Of a DNA stretch of 15,889 nt, positions 6,527 through 13,604 are shown in pieces. The stretch is from Dehalococcoidia bacterium. GTDB taxonomy: Bacteria; Chloroflexota; Dehalococcoidia; UBA3495. A program made the translations under genes and the position numbers. Position 1 is the first letter of the stretch; each line of letters begins with the position of its first letter. The DNA lies in contig PCAH01000055.1 of NCBI GenBank assembly GCA_002730485.1, positions 1 to 15,889 on the forward strand, in the 5' to 3' direction. The notes beneath the pieces are model-generated. The model was not told the origin of the DNA. It saw nothing but the letters and a program-made list of their open reading frames with translations, and ran no database searches.

Positions 6527-7218
6527 TGCCCACAAACACAGGCATTGGCCTCAGCGCTATTGGGGCCATCAACGAAATACTTGAGTCAATCGGGGAGTTC
6601 CCGGTTAGTGGGGGCACCGACGGGAACACCATCCCGAGTGCCTCCAGTGACACGACCAGCATTGCCCGGCGGGCAGAGGACTTCCTCAAGCGAGAGACTC
6701 GACGAATCCAGTCACTGGGCTGGCCCGAGACGACCATACGAACGAAGTCGTACACGGCCTCGACGTCTGGGGGGTCCACAGTCTCCCTCTCAACCGACCG
6801 CACCCTCTCTGTTCGCGGGACAGGCCCAGACGCACATAGATCATTTGGTATCGTCGGGGAGAACTTGTATGACGCGAACGCCGGCTCGACGACCATCCTG
6901 CCCACAGACCAGACTGGAGCAGGGTCAGCCAAGGTCTACCTGACCATCTCGCAGGAGGTAAGCGGCGATTGGCCCGAGAACTTTGAGATGTGCAGCCCAC
7001 GACTCAAGGACGTCATCGTGTCTCACACCAAGATGATCTTCCAGCGTCGCATGCTCGGCAACTCATGGGCCGACCCCGCACTCCAGCAAGAGTACATCTT
7101 GGCAGAACTTCAGGCGAACCGAAACACGCCAGATATTGACATGCAACCATTCAACATATCGCCAATCGCCCCCGCATTATCCGGTGATAAAAATGGCGGC
7201 CAAAAGGGAGGTGAGTGA
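6526..7218 (+). CDS. Tail tubular protein A paralogue, copy 2
   Basis: This encodes 230 residues. The ATG at 6526 overlaps the previous stop, with AGGAG at 6512-6516. It begins GLSAIGAINEILESIGEFPVS, the gp11 N-terminal pattern, then DTTSIARRAEDFLKRET and LGWPETTI. It shares 24 of 30 residues with copy 3 over that block. The C-terminal part WPENFEMCSPRLKDVIVSH and IFQRRMLGN aligns with the T7 gp11 helix (EMPECFRYWIVTKASRQF). The middle (about 80-150) is a beta-rich insert. It presumably forms or joins a ring of the tail tube. Having it beside another gp11 member is unusual; a stacked second ring, a mixed ring or a redundant copy are all possible. The C-terminal 25 residues are Pro/Gly/Asn-rich and probably flexible. 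Confidence 0.85.
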   Translation: MPTNTGIGLSAIGAINEILESIGEFPVSGGTDGNTIPSASSDTTSIARRAEDFLKRETRRIQSLGWPETTIRTKSYTASTSGGSTVSLSTDRTLSVRGTGPDAHRSFGIVGENLYDANAGSTTILPTDQTGAGSAKVYLTISQEVSGDWPENFEMCSPRLKDVIVSHTKMIFQRRMLGNSWADPALQQEYILAELQANRNTPDIDMQPFNISPIAPALSGDKNGGQKGGE

Positions 7219-7958
7219 TGGCATACTTAGGTCTAAGCCTCATCGAAAGCATCAATGAGGTCCTTGAATCAGTTGGTGAGCCCCCGTGGGGGCAGGCCAA
7301 TCACCCATCCCACACGTCCGTGGCCGACACGACCAGCATCGCAAGGCGAGCGGAGGACTTCATACGAAGAGAGACGATCCGAAGCCAGGCCTTGGGGTGG
7401 CCCGAGAACACCATCGTGAACCTGAAACTAGAGGCTGCGAACAACGACACCGTCCCCGTGCAAGGCGCACTGGCAGGGACGACGACCGGCGCAACTGATC
7501 TCACCTACGACATCTTGGCCCTCAAGGGCTCTGGGCCCGACGCACACAGGAACTACGGCATTCGTGGGTTCCTCCTCTGGGACGCGGACAACGGGACGAC
7601 TGCGTTCACAGACGGCACACTCGTGTACTTGACGGTGGCGAAGACGGTCGCGGACGCAGGCGACACAGAGGCCAACTTCTGGCCCGCCAACTTTGAGAAC
7701 TGCTCGCCGCAACTCAAGGACTTGATTATCGCAAACGCCAAGGTCATCTTCCAGCGACGGATCATGGGCGCAATGACTAATGACGCGGCACTCCAGCACG
7801 AGTGGATGACCGCCGATATGAGAACGCCCCGAAACTCACCCGTCGATCCACCAATGAACCTCCAGCCGACACTAGCACCACAATCTTCTGTTCGCCCTGC
7901 TGGGTACAGCCAGAGGTCGCCTCAGCAAGGCCCAGCGTGGCCAATGCAGAAGCGGTAG
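7218..7958 (+). CDS. Tail tubular protein A paralogue, copy 3
   Basis: This encodes 246 residues from ATG 7218, chosen over GTG 7215 because GGGAGG at 7206-7211 is six bases upstream. TGATG overlaps the previous stop. The sequence closely follows copy 2: LSLIESINEVLESVGEPP, DTTSIARRAEDFIRRET, LGWPENTI, SGPDAHRNYGIRG, NCSPQLKDLIIANAKVIFQRR. It is slightly longer, with an insert around 75-95, and ends in a Pro/Gln-rich tail (about 215-246) that copy 1 lacks. Copies 2 and 3 therefore look like a recent duplication relative to copy 1. The gene ends in two consecutive amber stops, TAG TAG (7956-7961), then ACG and the nozzle ATG in the same frame. Confidence 0.85.
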   Translation: MAYLGLSLIESINEVLESVGEPPWGQANHPSHTSVADTTSIARRAEDFIRRETIRSQALGWPENTIVNLKLEAANNDTVPVQGALAGTTTGATDLTYDILALKGSGPDAHRNYGIRGFLLWDADNGTTAFTDGTLVYLTVAKTVADAGDTEANFWPANFENCSPQLKDLIIANAKVIFQRRIMGAMTNDAALQHEWMTADMRTPRNSPVDPPMNLQPTLAPQSSVRPAGYSQRSPQQGPAWPMQKR

Positions 7959-7964
7959 TAGACG

Positions 7965-10694
7965 ATGCCTGGATCACCACTATTCCAGCGGATACCTGCA
8001 TTAGTCAACGGTATATCTAGACAGTCCCCGTCAGTGAGGTATCCAGGGCAAGTAGAAAACGCCGTGAATGTAAACTTCTCAGTCGTCGATGGTTGCTCAA
8101 AGCGACACGGGACTACCACTTTCCTTCACTTCCCAGACGTAAATAGGACCAAGGAATATCTATTACACAAGATTGAACGGGACGAGGAAGAGGAATACTG
8201 TGCCATTATTGGCGACGGAGTTGTTGTGGGTGGCGGACCCATAACAGTCTTCAACGTGAACACGGGCGAAGTTGCAACCATAGTCTGGGCGTCGGGAACA
8301 AAGGACTATGTGGGGAGACTTTCGGCCCAACCGGCAGACATCCGCATGAACACCATTGCCGACACAACTTTCATTGTGAACCGCCTTGTCCCGACTGGCA
8401 CTATCGACTTAGATGGTTCGGAATCGACCGGTCTTGATCCAAACAAGATGCCCGTGCAAATGAGGCGAACCAGCGCCACGCCGGGTGCGCTTACATTTGA
8501 AATAACAAAGGTAGAGTGGAAAGAACGCGGTTACTACCAGCAGATACTTAGCAGTACAGGGACTTCGGGCACTTTCAAGTTGGGCTACCTTGGCGACTCG
8601 GTTTGCATGAAAGCCGACGCTTCCGACGACTCAGACGACGACGATTGGGCGCATCCATACGCACATCATTTGACCGCAGAAGCAACGGCCGAAGAAGTTC
8701 AGCACTACTTGGTTGGCAATGGTTTCTGGCCACCGCAAGAGGGAACAACAGAAGACCTACCTTCCATCGAGGGGCTATCCACGCTTTCGTATGGGAAGGT
8801 CCAGTGCATAGGTGGTCCACTCCACCTCAAAGAGATCGTAATCAATATCTCTCAGGACCTAGACGTCACGGATATGATTGTGCCTGTCCAAAGCAGCGTG
8901 GGGGGGCTAAAGATATCAAGGGGTTCTAATGTCAACAACCCCGCCCCGAAATTTGCAACTGAAGAAAAAGCGATACGGGATATTGCCTTTCACAAGAACC
9001 GCCTTGTTTTGGCCGCTGATGAGTACCTGAATTTCTCAAAGGTAGACGACCTCTTTCTCTTCTACACAGAAGTTGCCGACAACCTCGTCGATTCAGACGC
9101 AATTGAGGTCCAGTTGGCGTCGGAGGAAGTGACGGTTGTGGAGAGTATCCTCCCCTTCAGGAAGTCAGTCTTGGTATTCACGACTACGGGTAGGCAGTTT
9201 GAGTTAGACCAATCGTCAGATATCCTTTCGCCGTCCACGGCCACGCTCACGGCCTCCACAGCGTATGAAACCCAGAAAGTTCGCCCCGTCGCTATAGGCG
9301 ACAGGGTGTTTATGCTTGGCAAGCATAAAGAATATGGAATCGTCTATGAGTATTACTACGACGACACAATCGTATCCAACAGGGCTATTGACGTAACCAA
9401 GCACGTCTTCGATCTTGTCCCGCCGGTCGCCATTGCACTGACCGGTTCGTCCACCGCTGACATGGTTTTAGTTATGCCAGAGGACGAGGCGCAGATGATC
9501 TCGGGCGACAGTTTCATAAGTGATGTTGCGGGGACTGACGGATCACCAATGGCGTGGCACAACGTCAGCAGTTGGGTCACAGGGCCAGACGACGCCACAC
9601 CGCAATACTACGACGATATCCAGATAGCCAATGGGGCCTTTGTGGAATTTACCGAATATGGGGTCGCGGCCCCGATTGACCCAAAGTCAAACTTGGAAGC
9701 GTCAAGCGTGTACACGTATCGCCAGTACCTTGAGGGGAAGGAAAAGAAACAATCAGCGTGGGCCAGATGGACGTTTGGATCTTCACTCGACGCAGACTTC
9801 GTCCTTGACGCGAAGATGTGTGACAACGAACTGTTCATACTTCGTCGTGACGACCAGCAAGGTGTAGCCGGAACAAGCAAGTCTGGGTTGTTCATAGAAA
9901 GGATGAGCGTTACTGACGAGAGAGACACCACACTAGATAACTACCCATACGAAGTGTGCCTCGACCACAAGTTGGAACTAGAAGGCGTGGGCCTCCTTAA
10001 TAGCACGACATGGAAACTACAGGCCAAAAAATGGTCGGACGCGTCGGGGGGCTTACTTCTCGGTGACATCAAAGACCGATCAATAGATAATGGTTCTCTC
10101 CGAATTGTCCTGAGTAACGACTTTGGGGTCAATAAGGGTAGGGTATTGACGGAGGGGGTCCAAGATGACGGGTCTGTAATCACAATATCCAACAATGACA
10201 CGGGGTCTGCGAACCCACAAGAATACGCGACCATAGTATGGGACACGAGCGGGGATGGACCCGGAGGAAACTACAACGGTCATCAGATACTGGTTGGTCG
10301 GTCGGTAGATATGACGGTCGAGTTGAGCAAGGTTCTGTTTAGGCCGGAAGGAAGCAAGGCGCCGGTCACCGAGGGGCGTTGTATGCTCCAGAAAGTAAAC
10401 GTCGACCACTTGTATAGTGGCCCGTACACAATCCGTTCGGATACCACGAGGGGCTTTGGTCAGGCGGCGGAAACCCAATCTAGAACACAAGAGGTCAACC
10501 CACCGGGCTACAGCAACACACTTGGCGACCCCGCCGGGGTGTTCACGGAAGACTTCGGCGTCGGATCGCACTGGATTCACGGGAACACCATGGATACGAA
10601 ACTCTTCATTGAGTCTTCTTCTCCCGTCCCTGTAACAATTTCGTCGTGTGAGTACCACGGGGTCCACGGAAGAATTAGAGGAGTCAAGCAATGA
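7965..10694 (+). CDS. Tail tubular protein B / tail nozzle (T7 gp12-like)
   Basis: This encodes 909 residues, longer than T7 gp12 (794). The N-terminus has the diagnostic pattern ALVNGISRQSPSVRYPGQVE (12-31) followed by SVVDGCSKRHGT, matching the VNGVSQQ...LPGQVE...GLSKRP start of gp12. The central region (about 335-470) keeps DIAFHKNRLVLAA, VEVQLASEEVTVVESILPF, LVFTTTGRQFEL, ILSPSTATL and VRPVAIGDRVFML in the family order. In T7, gp12 is a hexameric nozzle that closes the tail and holds the fibres. Residues 218-227 are an acidic loop (DASDDSDDDD). Residues 81-88 (IIGDGVVV) are encoded by a 24-base stretch repeated in the gp15-position gene. The Shine-Dalgarno is weak. The stop overlaps the next start (ATGA). 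Confidence 0.93.
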   Translation: MPGSPLFQRIPALVNGISRQSPSVRYPGQVENAVNVNFSVVDGCSKRHGTTTFLHFPDVNRTKEYLLHKIERDEEEEYCAIIGDGVVVGGGPITVFNVNTGEVATIVWASGTKDYVGRLSAQPADIRMNTIADTTFIVNRLVPTGTIDLDGSESTGLDPNKMPVQMRRTSATPGALTFEITKVEWKERGYYQQILSSTGTSGTFKLGYLGDSVCMKADASDDSDDDDWAHPYAHHLTAEATAEEVQHYLVGNGFWPPQEGTTEDLPSIEGLSTLSYGKVQCIGGPLHLKEIVINISQDLDVTDMIVPVQSSVGGLKISRGSNVNNPAPKFATEEKAIRDIAFHKNRLVLAADEYLNFSKVDDLFLFYTEVADNLVDSDAIEVQLASEEVTVVESILPFRKSVLVFTTTGRQFELDQSSDILSPSTATLTASTAYETQKVRPVAIGDRVFMLGKHKEYGIVYEYYYDDTIVSNRAIDVTKHVFDLVPPVAIALTGSSTADMVLVMPEDEAQMISGDSFISDVAGTDGSPMAWHNVSSWVTGPDDATPQYYDDIQIANGAFVEFTEYGVAAPIDPKSNLEASSVYTYRQYLEGKEKKQSAWARWTFGSSLDADFVLDAKMCDNELFILRRDDQQGVAGTSKSGLFIERMSVTDERDTTLDNYPYEVCLDHKLELEGVGLLNSTTWKLQAKKWSDASGGLLLGDIKDRSIDNGSLRIVLSNDFGVNKGRVLTEGVQDDGSVITISNNDTGSANPQEYATIVWDTSGDGPGGNYNGHQILVGRSVDMTVELSKVLFRPEGSKAPVTEGRCMLQKVNVDHLYSGPYTIRSDTTRGFGQAAETQSRTQEVNPPGYSNTLGDPAGVFTEDFGVGSHWIHGNTMDTKLFIESSSPVPVTISSCEYHGVHGRIRGVKQ
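8204..8227 (+). repeat. 24-base exact direct repeat, copy 1 (in nozzle gene)
   Basis: The 24 bases at 8204-8227 are identical to 11612-11635. Here they encode residues 81-88 of the nozzle protein (IIGDGVVV) in frame with the ATT at 8205. Flanking bases do not match, so the repeat has sharp ends. A chance exact match of this length within 16 kb is very unlikely. Confidence 0.8.
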
Positions 10695-11248
10695 CTGGAA
10701 TAGAGGTTGCGATGATCGCCATCGCCATCGCCGGCACGGCGGTATCTGTCCATTCAGCGCAGCAACAGAACGAAGCCATCCAGATGCAGATGAACGTGAA
10801 CGCGAGGAACAACAGGCTTCGCGCTCAGCATAATCTAAAGAAGACCGTCGTCATCCAAAAGCAAGCCGGGGACTCCATGGCCATCGAGATGATGAAGCAA
10901 GAACGAAAGGCGCACCAAGTTCGTGGCATTGTTCAGGCGGCGGCAGCCTCGGCTGGCCTGTCTACCGATAGTGGTTCGTACGCCCAAATTCTCCACCAAA
11001 CATACTACGAAGAAGCCTACAACAAGGAAATCGCTGATAGGCAGCACGATATGGTCATCGACAAGATCCAGTCGGATTACACCGCTGGCGTCATCAACTC
11101 AAACGCAGCGTACGAAAACATGATCGCGTCAGCCATGTCAAGGGCACAGAACCCATTCTTGGCTGGGCTATCCGGTGCGATTAGCAGTTCAGCGTCTGCC
11201 CTCCAGATAGGTTCCGCCGCCAAGACACATGGCTTCTTTGGTGCGTAG
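10691..11248 (+). CDS. Internal virion protein, gp14 position (DNA ejection)
   Basis: This encodes 185 residues, similar in length to T7 gp14 (196). ATG 10691 overlaps the nozzle stop, with AGAGGAG at 10677-10683 seven bases upstream. Residues 1-20 (GIEVAMIAIAIAGTAVSVHS) are hydrophobic, followed by a long Gln/Asn/Arg-rich helical stretch (about 22-120) with few breaks. Residues about 75-95 (VRGIVQAAAASAGLSTDSGS) resemble the Gly/Ala-rich turn in gp14-type proteins. The C-terminus (about 150-185) is again Ala/Ser-rich and hydrophobic. In T7, gp14 is a core protein that inserts in the outer membrane during ejection; the hydrophobic ends fit. Gene order nozzle-gp14-gp15-gp16 supports the call. 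Confidence 0.8.
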   Translation: MTGIEVAMIAIAIAGTAVSVHSAQQQNEAIQMQMNVNARNNRLRAQHNLKKTVVIQKQAGDSMAIEMMKQERKAHQVRGIVQAAAASAGLSTDSGSYAQILHQTYYEEAYNKEIADRQHDMVIDKIQSDYTAGVINSNAAYENMIASAMSRAQNPFLAGLSGAISSSASALQIGSAAKTHGFFGA

Positions 11249-11267
11249 TAAATAATAGGGAAATCAC

Positions 11268-13604
11268 ATGCCTAAACGACCGGGCGGATACACGAGGAAC
11301 GTGCCGCCACGCCTACCAAAGGTAGGTATTGAGGGCTCACTCAATCCGACCGGATACACCGCAGCCAACCCCCAGTTTCTCCAAACCGCAACATCGGCGT
11401 CGGCTCGTGACTTACAGCAACTTCAGCAGGCCCTGGGCGGCCTAGGACAATTAGGTAGTGCGCTTTCCGCGTATGGAAGAGCAAAGGCGGCAGCACATTC
11501 GGGGTCTGGAGCAGAGGAGGGAAAAAGAACAGCAGCCGAGTACGTGGCCGCCATTGGTATGGGGCGATCCGAAGACGGGTCGAATGCTCAATACTTCCCA
11601 GAAGACGCTTACATTATTGGCGACGGAGTTGTTGTCAACCCGTGGCTGACACCAGGCATGGGTGTTGGCCCAGATGGATCTCCGAGGAAGGACTCTGAAA
11701 CAGGGTTCAATATCGAAGAAGACCCGCTTTGGTTATACGTGAATGCACAGGCAGACGCACACACGGACGGCGCGACTGAAGAATTCAAAGATGCTTATGA
11801 TCACGCGTTCGTACTCCCTGTCTACAAAGCGTTAGTAAAGCACAGGATAGACCTGACGCAGAAGTACGACGCGGCTATTACAGGCAACCTACAAAGCGAC
11901 CTCATAAGTACCGACGCAGAGTCAACAACTCCCAACGTGTACACTGGGGATACCCAAGAATCAGCATACAGCAACCACCGTGGTGTTCTTGGAATGTCCG
12001 ACAACGACGGCAATCTCGTCCAAAACCACCCCATGAGCATGGCGGAGTGGCAAGTAAAGATTGTCCTCCCAGCAGTAGATATTGCTATCGTAAATGAAGA
12101 CTGGGAGACGGCGGAACGTCTTCTGAGGTGGGGAGAGAATGGCGACCAAGTAGAAGCAGCGAAACTACAAGCAAAGATCGACACAGGACGTAGCGACGAA
12201 AACTTGGCCGTCCAGAGGGACCTCATGGGCGAGGTGGTAGCCCAATTTGTGACGGACTTGAGGACTGATGATCGGGTCACCGCTTCGGGGCTCCCACCAG
12301 ACATCGTGGCGACGTTGACAGGGGAGCATAAAAGTGCTATGGGGGCCTTGGCTAATAAGATTGGTGCGTTCTACTACGCAGACGGTGGTTCGTCTGATAC
12401 AGACCGCATGGCAGCACTCAAGACATCCTTCGAGGGGAGCATCTTATCCGTTGCTCAGAAGTATGGCGCCGAAGAGGCTGTCGCCACAATCAACGAACTA
12501 CTGCTCTCAGATTGGACAGACCCCGAAACCGGAGAGACAAGTAGATTTGCCCCGGAAGGGTCAGACCTCAACAAGAGCATAAGAAAGTGGCTCAACACTC
12601 AGGTCACTAAAGCAGCAGAAGACTCAGAAAGAGAATTCTCCTCTAAAAGGCAAGAGAATCAAATCAAGGGGTTGCGCGTAATCCACGACGGCCTCGATAA
12701 CGGACTGTCGGCAGAAGAAATTAGAGAAGCACTCATTGAAGAGTTGGGTGCTGTTTGGGCGCCAGCCTCCTATGGGGATATCTCCACCGCTATAACAGAA
12801 CGTAGTAACGAGATCATCGAGGGTGTCAGCGAACCGGGAAGGGTGACTTGGGCATCTGGGCCAGGGCAGGTTGGATACCACGAGCGGTTACTGAATGCGA
12901 GGGACCACAATGAGCGTATGGAGATCATTGGCGAACTTCAACTCGCAATAAAAAGTGAGAGAGTGATGCCAAGCAGGATCGCTGAAGCAATGCAACTAAT
13001 GCAGTCGGAGCCACAATACGACCAAGCACGAAATCATCCGGCCTTCGCGGGCATGATGGAATCGATGACATCCGCCTTTACGTTGACACTCCGTGATGAG
13101 GGCGACGCCATAATCTCCCTTATGGACAAGAGGTTCATCGCCGGGGAGCCCCGAGTACAGCAACTCGGGCAGAGCATGATGACGCAGTGGCGAGACTTCG
13201 TAAAGAGCGAAGCCATGCACAAATTGTGGAAGAACGACCGGACTGCATGGGAAGCGGCGGCGGATGAGTATGTAGACAACATGAGGAAAGCATGGTGGCC
13301 GGTTCTCGGTGTGGCCGTGCGGGACATAGTTGAAACTGGCAAGGGTCCTGACGCGTGGACTGGATCAGTAAACGCACTTGAAGGGGTCAATTCCAGTGGC
13401 GACCCGGACGGTACGTTCTGGACCGAGGACAACAGTGCTAAGGGCCATCTCAGGACGGTAATGGTGGAAGGGAAAGCCAAAGAAGTCAAAGTAGTGCTAT
13501 CAGACGGCCTTTGGTGGAAATGGGTCAAGATGAGGCCCGGCGAAGTGATAATACCGCAAGTGTCACTCCCCACATCTTTGCCAGCAAACGGAGCAACTAA
13601 CTAA
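11268..13604 (+). CDS. Internal virion protein, gp15 position (DNA ejection channel)
   Basis: This encodes 778 residues, close to T7 gp15 (747). An AGGG at 11257-11260 lies seven bases before the ATG, in a 19-base AT-rich gap. There is no signal peptide or membrane span. Residues 1-50 are Pro/Gly-rich, then mostly charged helices throughout (for example about 440-495 and 570-640), with short Gly/Pro breaks, as expected for a helical tube protein. A Trp-rich C-terminal segment (VVLSDGLWWKWVKMRPGE, near 743-760) stands out. In T7, gp15 forms the periplasmic tube through which DNA enters. The assignment rests on gene order, size and helical character; direct similarity to T7 gp15 is not clear by eye. 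Residues 116-123 (IIGDGVVV) come from the 24-base repeat. It overlaps the next gene (TAATG). Confidence 0.75.
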   Translation: MPKRPGGYTRNVPPRLPKVGIEGSLNPTGYTAANPQFLQTATSASARDLQQLQQALGGLGQLGSALSAYGRAKAAAHSGSGAEEGKRTAAEYVAAIGMGRSEDGSNAQYFPEDAYIIGDGVVVNPWLTPGMGVGPDGSPRKDSETGFNIEEDPLWLYVNAQADAHTDGATEEFKDAYDHAFVLPVYKALVKHRIDLTQKYDAAITGNLQSDLISTDAESTTPNVYTGDTQESAYSNHRGVLGMSDNDGNLVQNHPMSMAEWQVKIVLPAVDIAIVNEDWETAERLLRWGENGDQVEAAKLQAKIDTGRSDENLAVQRDLMGEVVAQFVTDLRTDDRVTASGLPPDIVATLTGEHKSAMGALANKIGAFYYADGGSSDTDRMAALKTSFEGSILSVAQKYGAEEAVATINELLLSDWTDPETGETSRFAPEGSDLNKSIRKWLNTQVTKAAEDSEREFSSKRQENQIKGLRVIHDGLDNGLSAEEIREALIEELGAVWAPASYGDISTAITERSNEIIEGVSEPGRVTWASGPGQVGYHERLLNARDHNERMEIIGELQLAIKSERVMPSRIAEAMQLMQSEPQYDQARNHPAFAGMMESMTSAFTLTLRDEGDAIISLMDKRFIAGEPRVQQLGQSMMTQWRDFVKSEAMHKLWKNDRTAWEAAADEYVDNMRKAWWPVLGVAVRDIVETGKGPDAWTGSVNALEGVNSSGDPDGTFWTEDNSAKGHLRTVMVEGKAKEVKVVLSDGLWWKWVKMRPGEVIIPQVSLPTSLPANGATN
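11612..11635 (+). repeat. 24-base exact direct repeat, copy 2 (in gp15-position gene)
   Basis: This is identical to 8204-8227 and in the same codon phase, here encoding residues 116-123 (IIGDGVVV). Neither the neighbouring bases nor the surrounding proteins resemble each other, apart from an acidic residue pair and an aromatic residue just upstream in both. Confidence 0.8.

Noticed and set aside
7956..7964. In-frame junction between tail adaptor copy 3 and the nozzle, considered for readthrough
   Set aside because: Two consecutive amber stops (TAG TAG) separate the genes, which makes readthrough very unlikely.
10080..10691. Minus-strand open frame of 203 codons, and similar ones at 13626-14195 and 1413-1994
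   Set aside because: Each lies fully opposite a well-supported structural gene or the dense late operon, with no ribosome binding site or family pattern. They are codon-bias shadows.
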